DNA of 15,924 bases, taken from the NCBI GenBank assembly GCA_001689515.1, contig LUJR01000028.1, forward strand, positions 1-15,924, given 5' to 3'. The notes under the pieces are model-generated. The model was not told the origin of the DNA, did not search any database, and saw only the letters and a list, made by a program, of their open reading frames with translations. Below, in pieces: positions 7,911-14,762 of this stretch. Position 1 is the first letter of the stretch; each line of letters begins with the position of its first letter. The translations under genes and the position numbers were made by a program. The stretch comes from Bacteroidales bacterium M7. Its GTDB lineage: Bacteria > Bacteroidota > Bacteroidia > Bacteroidales > Muribaculaceae.

Positions 7911-8285
7911 ATGAACATAGAGGAAGTACGCGATTACGGGCTGTCGTTGCCTTTCGCCACTGAAAGATGCCCTTTCGGTCCTGACACATTGGCTCTGGAA
8001 ATAGGAGGGCGGATGTTCTGCCTGATAGACCTATCATGCGAGTGGGATTTCTATAATATCAAAGTCGATCCTGACTACGGCGCAGAATTATGCGAGACAT
8101 ACCGCGGCATAAACCCCGGTTTCCACATGAACAAACGTCACTGGATATCGGTCAGATTCCAATGCGATGTCCCCGATAGGATGCAAGAAGACCTCATACT
8201 TCATTCATACTGTCAGGTGGCACGAAAGCTCCCGAAAAAGGAACAGGAACGATTAGGAATAACCGAAATGCTTCACCAGTTATGA
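7911..8285 (+). CDS. MmcQ/YjbR family protein
   Basis: A 124-residue cytoplasmic protein of the MmcQ/YjbR family, which has a double-wing fold and is often labelled DNA-binding; its role is not settled. Seen here: NIEEVRDYGLSLPFATERCPFGPDTLALEIGGRMF at the start, then NIKVDPDYGAEL and GINPGFHMNKRHWISVRF, all in the order usual for the family. The reading frame is open from further upstream, but the ATG at 7911 is chosen because it gives the usual family start and lies just after the nitroreductase stop (5-nt gap). Its stop overlaps the tag start in an ATGA, which points to translational coupling. Confidence 0.9.
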   Translation: MNIEEVRDYGLSLPFATERCPFGPDTLALEIGGRMFCLIDLSCEWDFYNIKVDPDYGAELCETYRGINPGFHMNKRHWISVRFQCDVPDRMQEDLILHSYCQVARKLPKKEQERLGITEMLHQL

Positions 8286-8842
8286 AAGACGACGGCAACG
8301 CATCGGTAAAGCGGTGCTTCTGGGCAAATCCTAAAAATCCGCTCTATATCAGATACCACGACGAGGAGTGGGGTCGTCCTATTCATGACGATGCACGGCT
8401 GCTGGAGCTGCTGATACTTGAATGCTTCCAGACAGGGCTGTCATGGGAGTGCATACTCAACAAGCGCGAAGCCTTCCGCGAAGCGTTCGATGGCTTTGAC
8501 CGTGACAGCATCCTCGCATATGACGATGCCAAGATAGAGGCATTGATGGCAAATCCAGGCATAATCCGCAACAGAGCCAAAATCAAAGCAGTCATCACCA
8601 ATACCTGCGTGTTCAAGAAGATTCAAGAAGAGTTCGGCTCGTTTGACCGCTATCTCAGCGGCTTCCATCCAGATGTCCCAATACTCGACTACACATCGAC
8701 CACCTCCCCTATCTCCGACGCACTATCAGCCGACCTGCGAAAAAGAGGCATGAAATTCGTCGGCTCCACCACAATCCATGCCTTCCTCCAGTCAATAGGC
8801 GTATTCAACTCCCATCAACCCGACTGCTTCCTCCATCAATGA
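8282..8842 (+). CDS. tag: DNA-3-methyladenine glycosylase I
   Basis: Base-excision repair enzyme that removes 3-methyladenine from alkylated DNA. The 186 residues include the family zinc site: Cys12 and His26 near the N-terminus (KRCFWA, RYHDEEWG) and His178 with Cys182 at the C-terminus (SHQPDC). Glu47 in LECFQTGLSW matches the base-recognition Glu38 of E. coli Tag, and Trp55 its stacking Trp46. The helix-hairpin region around NPGIIRNRAKIKAV is intact. The protein therefore looks complete and active. It starts inside the stop of the YjbR gene (ATGA). Its TGA at 8840-8842 meets the left end of a MITE-like element, so the element may have changed the last residues or the mRNA 3' end. Confidence 0.96.
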   Translation: MKDDGNASVKRCFWANPKNPLYIRYHDEEWGRPIHDDARLLELLILECFQTGLSWECILNKREAFREAFDGFDRDSILAYDDAKIEALMANPGIIRNRAKIKAVITNTCVFKKIQEEFGSFDRYLSGFHPDVPILDYTSTTSPISDALSADLRKRGMKFVGSTTIHAFLQSIGVFNSHQPDCFLHQ

Positions 8843-8886
8843 GAGGGTGTTGCATAACTTCCAAATTTCACGCTAAAATCTGTAGG

Positions 8887-8904
8887 GACATGCCATGGCA
8901 TGTC
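8887..8904. repeat. 18-bp perfect palindrome, copy 1
   Basis: GACATGCCATGGCATGTC is its own reverse complement. An identical copy lies at 8950-8967. Each copy can fold alone, or the two can pair with each other inside the MITE-like element. Confidence 0.9.
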
Positions 8905-8949
8905 TGACTGGGCTGTCTGTGGTGACTTGAATCACGTCATATGAGGGCT

Positions 8950-8967
8950 GACATGCCATGGCATGTC
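8950..8967. repeat. 18-bp perfect palindrome, copy 2
   Basis: Second copy of GACATGCCATGGCATGTC, followed by CCTAC. The first copy is preceded by GTAGG, which extends the inverted match to 23 bp. Confidence 0.9.
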
Positions 8968-9040
8968 CCTACGTGTTGAAGAATTTCCAGTTATGCAACA
9001 CTCTCTTAAAGGAGTGACCAAACTTCAACATTGCACATGA

Positions 9041-10480
9041 TCATTCTACACGGAGCGTGAATGTGAAAACCAGTCCGCCACCCTCTCGGTTGGCGACACG
9101 GATGGTGCCGCCATGCCACAGGACGGCATTCTTGACAATCGACAATCCCAGTCCGGTACCTCCCGACTGACGCGAACGTCCCTTGTCAATGCGGTAGAAC
9201 CTCTCGAACAGACGCTTCAGATGTTCCTCCGGCACACCGCTGCCATTGTCGGCTACGGTTATGGTCAGGAAGCCATCGTCAGTGCTGTTATCAGAAATCT
9301 CTATGCGGCTTCCCCCCGAGTAAGCCAAGGCATTGTCAATCAGATTGCGGAACACCGATGCCAGCAACGCCGCATTGCCCGATACCATGACATCGCATGA
9401 CATGGTGTCGGATATTTCAAAACCTTTCGCACGCGCCACAGCCTCATACTCGTCACAGATCTCCTCCACCAGTTCTCGCACATTGACCGGCTCGCGCTGT
9501 ATGCTGTCGCTTCCGTCCTCCATGCGGGTAATCACAGCCACGTCTGCCAGCAGCTGCCGCAATCGCTCGTTGGCAGCATAGCAACGAGCTATAAACTCAT
9601 CACGCTTCTCTTCCGACAGACCTTTGTGGGTCATGAGTGTCTCAAGACACACCTGCATCGAAGCTACCGGAGTTTTGAGTTCGTGGTTCATATTATTGGT
9701 GAGTTGACGCTTGATACGCATCTTCTCCTGTTGCTCATGGAGAGCGTGGCGATGTTCGCGGTCACGGTCTGTGACAGCCTGCTGCAGCCTCGCATAGAGG
9801 CGCACGATATTGTTTGAAATGTCGCCGAGCTCGTCGTGGGGAAACGGCTCGGTGTCTAATATACGTTCGCCACGCTCGGCACTGCGGGCGAAACGCCCAA
9901 GCCGCTCCACGTGACAGCCCACACGGCGCGTAGCGAAAAAACCGATGATACACATGACGAGCGTCACCACGAGCATTACACGCAGAAATGTATAATCGGC
10001 AGCAAGCAGCTGGTCAAGCGACACTGTGTAGGGCACGGCAGTGCGCACGATGTAGCCGTCAGCGCGCTTCGCGGCATAGAAATATGTGCCTCCGGTGCTT
10101 TCGCTGTGTCGGCGCAGGGCATAGCCTTCGCCAGACTTCAACGCTTCCGCTATTTCTTTGCGGTAGAGATGGTTGGAGCCAGGAAGGGAGTCGAGTGAAT
10201 TATCATATATCACCTGTCCGTTGTCGGCAATCACGCTGATGCGCAGGTCGGCGAACTCATGCGGTATGACCGAGGCAGGAGCAAACACACTGTCGCCGTC
10301 ATCCATCGCCTGGATGATACGGTCATTGACCATCTGGAGCCGCATATTGAGTTCCTCAGACTTAAACTGCTTCTCGCGATGGTACTGAAACACAGCGAAG
10401 CAGCCCAGCATAAGCCACAGGAAAGCCACCAGTCCCAGAAACAACCGCCTGTGATATGTCAGCCTAAACCATGAAGCCAT
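9041..10480 (-). CDS. Two-component sensor histidine kinase
   Basis: A 479-residue inner-membrane kinase that would phosphorylate the response regulator encoded just upstream. Order of parts: membrane segment about 13-33; a periplasmic sensor region about 34-163 with no recognised ligand motif; a second membrane segment about 165-183; a HAMP-like linker; HisKA with NNMNHELKTPV and phospho-acceptor His266; then the ATPase with N box FRNLIDNALAYS, G1 ADNGSGVPEEHL, F box FERFYRID and G2 GGTGLGLSIVK. All catalytic boxes are intact. The start at 10480 overlaps the regulator gene by 17 nt, so the two are made together. The signal is unknown. I see no reason to call it RprX: similarity is only at the level of the general kinase class. 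Confidence 0.96.
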   Translation of the reverse strand: MASWFRLTYHRRLFLGLVAFLWLMLGCFAVFQYHREKQFKSEELNMRLQMVNDRIIQAMDDGDSVFAPASVIPHEFADLRISVIADNGQVIYDNSLDSLPGSNHLYRKEIAEALKSGEGYALRRHSESTGGTYFYAAKRADGYIVRTAVPYTVSLDQLLAADYTFLRVMLVVTLVMCIIGFFATRRVGCHVERLGRFARSAERGERILDTEPFPHDELGDISNNIVRLYARLQQAVTDRDREHRHALHEQQEKMRIKRQLTNNMNHELKTPVASMQVCLETLMTHKGLSEEKRDEFIARCYAANERLRQLLADVAVITRMEDGSDSIQREPVNVRELVEEICDEYEAVARAKGFEISDTMSCDVMVSGNAALLASVFRNLIDNALAYSGGSRIEISDNSTDDGFLTITVADNGSGVPEEHLKRLFERFYRIDKGRSRQSGGTGLGLSIVKNAVLWHGGTIRVANREGGGLVFTFTLRVE

Positions 10481-11156
10481 AGCCGTAACCTGGTTTGGTA
10501 ACTATGTTGCGTGCATATTCGCCGAGCTTCGAGCGCAGACGTGTGATGTTGACATCAACCACACGGTCAAGCACCGTGACCTCATCTGGCCATATGCGCT
10601 TGAGTATCTCCTCACGCGAAAACACCCGTCCAGGATGCCGCAGCAGCATCAGCAGTATCTCTAACTCCTTGCGAGGCATCCTGACCTCTTCGCCACCTAC
10701 GGTACAGAGTTTTTTATCCGGATAGACAGCAAGTGTCTTATAGGACAGTGGCGCATCATTGATCGGAGTGCTTGTCCTGGACGCAGTACGTCTCAGCACA
10801 GAGCGTATGCGCGCAAGCACATTGCGTATGGAGTAAGGCTTTGTGATATAGTCATCAGCCCCGAGGTCGAGACCCTTGACCATGTCATCCTCAGCATCCC
10901 GCGCCGTGCAAAATATGATCGGTATCCGTGCGGTGTCCTCCCTCCTCTTGAGTATGGAGGCAAGCTGCGTGCCGCTGATATCTCCCATCATGATATCAAG
11001 CAGAATGAGCGAGTAGCCTGACAGATCCATAGTCAAAGCCTCCTCAGCGCTCAAGGCAGTGTCCACGACATAACCCTCGGCTTCAAGATTAAAGCGGAGC
11101 GCTTCGCAGAGGGTCTCCTCATCGTCAACCACAAGTATCTTTACGGTGTCGTCCAT
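10464..11156 (-). CDS. OmpR/PhoB-family response regulator
   Basis: A 230-residue DNA-binding regulator and the partner of the overlapping kinase. The receiver domain (about 5-118) has the acidic pair Asp11-Asp12, phospho-acceptor Asp54 (LLLDIMM), Thr84 and Lys106 (ITKPYS). The winged-helix output domain (about 130-230) shows the usual RKELEILLMLLRHPGRVFSREEIL, DRVVDVNITRLRSKLG and GYGYGFMV. All switch residues are present. The start at 11156 (MDDTVKILVVDDEE) is standard. It is the first gene of the pair. The target genes cannot be told from this window. Confidence 0.96.
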   Translation of the reverse strand: MDDTVKILVVDDEETLCEALRFNLEAEGYVVDTALSAEEALTMDLSGYSLILLDIMMGDISGTQLASILKRREDTARIPIIFCTARDAEDDMVKGLDLGADDYITKPYSIRNVLARIRSVLRRTASRTSTPINDAPLSYKTLAVYPDKKLCTVGGEEVRMPRKELEILLMLLRHPGRVFSREEILKRIWPDEVTVLDRVVDVNITRLRSKLGEYARNIVTKPGYGYGFMV

Positions 11157-11320
11157 ATAATCGGGGATAATCCTTTATTCCGCAAAAATAAGGCAAAATA
11201 TCAGCATCCCCTACCTGCCACATAAAATTTAATAGAAATTTAATACTAATCTTTCTCCACCTTTCTTTGTTCCTAACCACCGCCTTCAATCCCCATTGTT
11301 CCGACTCCGATGTTATTAGA
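11157..11320 (-). promoter_or_regulatory. Upstream region of the two-component pair with candidate -7 box
   Basis: AT-rich 164 bp without a gene. The plus-strand CAAAAATA at 11183-11190 reads TATTTTTG on the minus strand, a match to TAnnTTTG about 27 nt before the regulator start. No clear -33 TTTG accompanies it. Confidence 0.4.
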
Positions 11321-11360
11321 TAAGAAACGGCAGAACACCCGGGTGTTCTGCCGTTTCTTA
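11321..11360. terminator. 40-bp perfect palindrome, likely terminator next to an att remnant
   Basis: Twenty bases (TAAGAAACGGCAGAACACCC) are followed at once by their exact complement. As RNA this gives a very stable hairpin. On the minus strand it follows a short TTTT run just after the tRNA/tmRNA 3'-end fragment at 11366-11387, the place of a terminator for that RNA gene. Confidence 0.75.
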
Positions 11361-11365
11361 AAAAG

Positions 11366-11387
11366 TGGAGCTGGTGGGACTTGAACC
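11366..11387 (-). other. 3'-end fragment of a tRNA or tmRNA gene: likely island attachment site
   Basis: On the minus strand this reads GGTTCAAGTCCC then ACCAGCTCCA: a T-loop with the 3' half of the T-stem, then an acceptor 3' strand. The ending CCAGCTCCA is the same as in bacterial tmRNA (ssrA). The 5' half of the T-stem (11388 onward) does not pair with CCCAC, and no 5' acceptor strand GGAGCTG lies at tRNA distance, so there is no whole gene here. A bare 3' end kept next to its own terminator is the usual scar at the far end of an integrated element. Confidence 0.6.
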
Positions 11388-11721
11388 TTACGCTCCAAAT
11401 GTGCTTTTGTCAGTAAGTTAGCTTGCGCCGAATTTTATTTGAAACGATTTGGTGACAAATAATCAGATGGATTATTCTGCCTCCGCGACCCTGACTTCTC
11501 AGTAGTCCTTTCGTTATGCGAATTTAATTATTTTCTGCCTGTCTGACAAGTCCATGGGTTCGTTTTAGACAAAAATAACATCAGTTGTTAAATGAATTAA
11601 CGACAATCTAAATTCCCAGATACTTATATAACATATCCGGATTTCCAAGTTCATCAACCAAATACCGAAGTGGATATCGACTCTTGAACAATATGATATA
11701 CGATTTTGCAATATAATGATT

Positions 11722-11757
11722 TCCGAGCTATAATCGCACTTCAATTATAAGCTCGGA
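11722..11757. repeat. Inverted repeat about 130 bp ahead of the defence operon
   Basis: TCCGAGCTATAAT (11722-11734) and ATTATAAGCTCGGA (11744-11757) pair over 13 bp with one bulged base and a 9-nt loop. No T-run follows on the plus strand, so it is not a standard terminator. It could be a regulator site, a small-RNA end or an old element end. Confidence 0.5.
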
Positions 11758-11822
11758 TACGAGATGATATGCGGGTTTTATATCCATTCTGCGTATTTTT
11801 TTTACGATAATAGCAAATATAA

Positions 11823-11854
11823 TTTGTGTTTTTGGATTTTTATTTGTACCTTTG
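11823..11854 (+). promoter_or_regulatory. Consensus promoter of the defence operon
   Basis: TTTG (11823-11826), 20 nt, then TACCTTTG (11847-11854): a full match to the Bacteroidetes vegetative promoter with good spacing. Transcription would begin about 25 nt before the ATG at 11887. It is the best promoter in the window, and I see no second one between the four genes that follow. Confidence 0.75.
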
Positions 11855-11886
11855 TGCAGTATAATTAAGAGATAAAATCACCGATT

Positions 11887-13185
11887 ATGATAGCAGAGTT
11901 CAGTATTGAGAATTTTTTCTCCATTAAATCCGCTCAGAAAATCAGTTTTGAGCCTTCGTCAGATGTCTTTATGTCTGATGAGTATACATATGAAATTAAA
12001 GATGGAGTTCGACTCCTGAAAATCGGCATCATATATGGGGCAAATGCTTCCGGCAAAACAAACCTTTTGAGTGCTATCAATTTTTTCAGAATGCTGGTTC
12101 TGAGAATGCCCAAAGATCGGAATGAGAAAACAAGGGTTACACCTTTTATGTTGGATGACACTTCAAGGAATGGAACGACCAAGATGTCAATGACATTTTA
12201 TATCAATCAGTCCAAATATATTCTCAGTTTTGAACTGGATGCAAAATATATTTATTCCGAAGCATTAATTGTTTATGATTCGATTCGTCCGACCAAATTA
12301 TATAGTCGCAGTTATGATGCTGTAACAGATTCCACAACTATAGATTTTGGGGGTAATCTGAAATTGACGAAAAAAAGCCAAGGCATAATTTCGGGCAACA
12401 CTATTAATAATTGTAGTGTACTTGCTGCATTTGGCAAGAGCAATGTTGAACGGACCAGATTAAATGATGTTTACGATTACTTTGCAAAACAAGTAAAAGA
12501 AGTATTGGCTCCAGGAATGTTACTTTCAGGGTATGTAAAATCTCGTCTGGATAAGGATGAGAATGATGACTTGAAGAGGTTCGTTTTGAACTTTTTGAAA
12601 GCATCTGACTTCAACATTGAGGATATCGTTCTGAATGAAGAAGAAGAGTTGATTACTCCTGAGCTGGAACAACTGATTCAGAATGCCCCTATTGGCAATG
12701 ATGCAAAAGCAGAAATGCTCCGAAAGGGCAAAATCACAAATACCGAATTAACTTTCAAACATAAAGCTGGAGAAAATTTGTATGACCTGTCAGAGGAATA
12801 TGAATCTAACGGTACGATTAGATTTTTAGGACTCGCTGTGATACTGAACTTTTTGCTAAAGACCAATCGGTTTGTGCCTATTGATGAGGTCGAGACAAGC
12901 ATCCATTACGAACTTTTAGCATATTTTCTGAAAGTATTTTTGGCGAATAGTAATGGTACATCTCAGATGCTTCTGACGACCCATGATATCAATCTTCTCA
13001 ATGAGGATTTCATTCGCCGTGATACAATATGGTTCACCGATAAAGATGAGCTCGGTGAAACTAAGATTGTGCGTCTGTCTTCTTTAGGGCTGCATAAGAA
13101 TCTTTCGCCCTATAATGCTTACAAACAAGGGAAATTAGTAAAGTTACCGTTCCTTGGTAGTCAGTATATTAATATAGAAGACTAA
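11887..13185 (+). CDS. AAA/ABC-type ATPase, RloA/AbiLi-like defence protein
   Basis: A 432-residue ATPase of the overcoming-lysogenization-defect/AAA_15 type. Walker A is GANASGKT (51-58), an ABC-like signature is ESNGT (306-310), Walker B is FVPIDEVE with Asp333 and Glu334, and a switch histidine is in TTHD (His366). The N-terminal IAEFSIENFFSIK is typical of RecF/SMC-like defence ATPases, and the middle part (about 190-300) is a helical insertion. ATPases of this kind, paired with an RloB protein as here, are known from restriction loci (Rlo) and from lactococcal AbiL. The next gene starts 4 nt after its stop, so the two act as a pair. The exact trigger is unknown. Codon use is AT-rich compared with the genes left of 11.3 kb, which suggests transfer. 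Confidence 0.88.
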   Translation: MIAEFSIENFFSIKSAQKISFEPSSDVFMSDEYTYEIKDGVRLLKIGIIYGANASGKTNLLSAINFFRMLVLRMPKDRNEKTRVTPFMLDDTSRNGTTKMSMTFYINQSKYILSFELDAKYIYSEALIVYDSIRPTKLYSRSYDAVTDSTTIDFGGNLKLTKKSQGIISGNTINNCSVLAAFGKSNVERTRLNDVYDYFAKQVKEVLAPGMLLSGYVKSRLDKDENDDLKRFVLNFLKASDFNIEDIVLNEEEELITPELEQLIQNAPIGNDAKAEMLRKGKITNTELTFKHKAGENLYDLSEEYESNGTIRFLGLAVILNFLLKTNRFVPIDEVETSIHYELLAYFLKVFLANSNGTSQMLLTTHDINLLNEDFIRRDTIWFTDKDELGETKIVRLSSLGLHKNLSPYNAYKQGKLVKLPFLGSQYINIED

Positions 13186-13189
13186 TGAT

Positions 13190-13792
13190 ATGAGGAGAAC
13201 AGTAACAAAAAGTATTGCTATCATAGGCGAAGGAGAAACGGAATGGTTTTATTTCGAATCTCTGAGAATTGCGTGTCGTTATCCTTTCAAAGTTGCGCCG
13301 GATTTTCCACAGCATAGTGACATCAATCATATTCTAAAGCTTGTAGAGTCCTATCTGAATAAGCAATATGATTATATTGTCTGCTTGCTTGATATGGATA
13401 GGCTATTCCAGTTTCCGTCGGAGATGCGATTATATCAGCGGGCAAAGAAAGAGTACGCCAAGAAGAAGTATGCCGGAAAAGTAATGTTTGTGGAAACAAA
13501 TCCATGTACGGAATTTTGGTTCTTGCTTCACTTCTTGCCTAATGTGGTTTGTCGACGATATGAGAGTTACAGCCAACTGCTTCCTGAATTGCAGAAATAC
13601 ATGCCGGGGTATGAAAAGACGAAACGATATTTCATACGCACCAACCTCTATAATTATTTAACGGAGAATGGTGAGTTGGAACGGGCAATGTCTAATTCAG
13701 AGAAGTTGTGTCAACTATGCAAAGAATCGCCGGAAGATTTAAAAGCATACTCGGAGATTCATAAGGTTTTCGAACTATTTATTAATATATAA
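13190..13792 (+). CDS. RloB/AbiLii-like TOPRIM-type protein
   Basis: A 200-residue protein of the RloB family, which is predicted to have a TOPRIM-like nuclease fold. Visible signatures are IIGEGETEWFYFE near the start (acidic residues 14-18), LLDMDR (67-71), and the family hallmark NPCTEFWFLLHF (104-115). Glu and Asp in the first two motifs would bind metal. It has no signal peptide or membrane segment. It follows the ATPase by 4 nt and precedes the CD-NTase by 23 nt. In AbiL and Rlo loci such a protein is the partner of the ATPase and the likely toxic nuclease; cleavage of DNA or RNA by this protein is inference. Confidence 0.87.
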   Translation: MRRTVTKSIAIIGEGETEWFYFESLRIACRYPFKVAPDFPQHSDINHILKLVESYLNKQYDYIVCLLDMDRLFQFPSEMRLYQRAKKEYAKKKYAGKVMFVETNPCTEFWFLLHFLPNVVCRRYESYSQLLPELQKYMPGYEKTKRYFIRTNLYNYLTENGELERAMSNSEKLCQLCKESPEDLKAYSEIHKVFELFINI

Positions 13793-13815
13793 ACATAAAC
13801 AACATCTAATTACAT

Positions 13816-14757
13816 ATGAGTTTTGACAAAAATAAACATTTGAAAGATGTGCTTGACACACACAGGATGAGACATGTGCAGGATTTTGTGAATAAAGTTA
13901 AAAGCCGTAGAGAGGAGATTAAGGCCAAGATGCACGACCACTATGGTAGTGACAAGTATCCATCATTTGGTTCTGGCAGTTTTGCCAAACATACTGCCAC
14001 CAATGTAAAATTCGACCTTGACTTAGTGGAACCGTTCAAACATGATGCTTTCGGAACATTACAGGAGATGTTTGATGACGTATACGATTTCCTTACAGGA
14101 GAATATAAGAATACTAATGTGACTATTCGCAAGCAAAAGGTTTCCATTGGCATAAGTTTCCCAATTGAAGAGGGAGATGATAAGCCGGTAGAAATCGATG
14201 TCGTGCCCGGCAGGGAACTAAGCGATGGTGATTATCTAGATTCGCACAACCTCAACCTATATTTTAATGAAGACCATTGGGGTTTCAAGAAGGGGTCGAG
14301 ACAGCAAACTAACATCCATAAACAGATATCGCATATCGAAGGTAGGTCAAATGAACGACAAATTATCCGTCTGCTTAAAATATGGAAGAAGCAGAAAAAT
14401 AAGAAATATAAATCGTTTATTATTGAACTGGCCGTAATAAGAGCGTTAGATGGCTATGATGGAGATATGGGGCTTTGGCCAAGATTAAAATATACTATGG
14501 AGTATCTGCGTGACAATATCGCGGACAGTAGTTTCCACCTTTGTGACCCGGGCAACACGAACAACGATGTAATTGCTGCTATGCAAGACTACGATAGACA
14601 ACTGTTTAAATCTGATATGGAGTGTATGCTCAACAATATAGACGGCAACCCTGACTTTTACTTGCCTTACTACTTCAAGGTAAACGAAAGGTATTGTGGA
14701 TATAAAGAGAAAACAGAGGGAGCCGTTTATCCTACGAGTGCAAAGCGTTTTGGATAA
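13816..14757 (+). CDS. CD-NTase (cGAS/DncV-like nucleotidyltransferase) of a type II CBASS
   Basis: Makes a cyclic nucleotide alarm signal on phage infection. The 313 residues show the polymerase-beta-like active site: GSGSF (52-56), DLD with Asp67 and Asp69, and VEIDVVPG with Asp128 as third metal ligand. The helix RLLKIWKKQKNKKYKSFIIEL and the overall length fit bacterial CD-NTases. The protein ends in ...SAKRFG: a C-terminal glycine is what Cap2 joins to targets in type II CBASS. The next gene, 5 nt on, is such a Cap2. The product (which dinucleotide or trinucleotide) and the clade cannot be read safely. A housekeeping nucleotidyltransferase is ruled out by the neighbour and the motif spacing. 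AT-rich like the other island genes. Confidence 0.93.
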   Translation: MSFDKNKHLKDVLDTHRMRHVQDFVNKVKSRREEIKAKMHDHYGSDKYPSFGSGSFAKHTATNVKFDLDLVEPFKHDAFGTLQEMFDDVYDFLTGEYKNTNVTIRKQKVSIGISFPIEEGDDKPVEIDVVPGRELSDGDYLDSHNLNLYFNEDHWGFKKGSRQQTNIHKQISHIEGRSNERQIIRLLKIWKKQKNKKYKSFIIELAVIRALDGYDGDMGLWPRLKYTMEYLRDNIADSSFHLCDPGNTNNDVIAAMQDYDRQLFKSDMECMLNNIDGNPDFYLPYYFKVNERYCGYKEKTEGAVYPTSAKRFG

Positions 14758-14762
14758 AAAAT

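Larger units (their letters stand above)
8842..9006. mobile_element. MITE-like 165-bp inverted-repeat element
   Basis: The ends are 18-bp inverted repeats with one mismatch (8842-8859 and 8989-9006, core GTGTTGCATAACT). Inside lies a second, perfect 23-bp inverted pair (8882-8904 and 8950-8972, beginning GTAGGGACATG). The middle (8905-8949) has a small hairpin GTGA-cttgaa-TCAC. It codes for nothing, and no convincing target duplication is seen. Terminal repeats with no gene and small size fit a MITE moved by a transposase elsewhere, or a folded intergenic repeat. It lies between the convergent tag and sensor kinase genes, where it may also stop transcription. Confidence 0.6.
11388..11886. other. 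AT-rich non-coding stretch before the defence operon
   Basis: About 500 bp with no credible gene on either strand. It holds a small hairpin AATAATC-agatg-GATTATT (11458-11476), a larger hairpin (11722-11757) and, at its right end, the promoter of the defence genes. No integrase remnant could be recognised by reading. Composition is clearly richer in A and T than the DNA to the left. Confidence 0.6.

Noticed and set aside
8842..9006. CRISPR or tandem repeat array
   Set aside because: The repeats are inverted and palindromic with only two inner copies, not regularly spaced direct repeats.
9041..11156. RprX/RprY two-component pair
   Set aside because: The regulator sequence around its phospho-acceptor does not follow what I recall of RprY; only the general OmpR/HisKA class is supported.
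11366..11440. Complete tRNA gene on the minus strand
   Set aside because: Only the T-loop and 3' acceptor strand are tRNA-like. The T-stem does not pair and no matching 5' acceptor strand occurs at tRNA length.
11388..11790. Complete tmRNA gene on the minus strand
   Set aside because: No 5' end of the GGGGCTG type and no tag-peptide frame ending in LAA could be found; only the 3' end resembles ssrA.
11887..13792. PARIS system (AriA-AriB)
   Set aside because: The second gene carries the RloB hallmark NPCTEFWFLLHF rather than the DUF4435 pattern of AriB, so RloA-RloB/AbiL is the better match.
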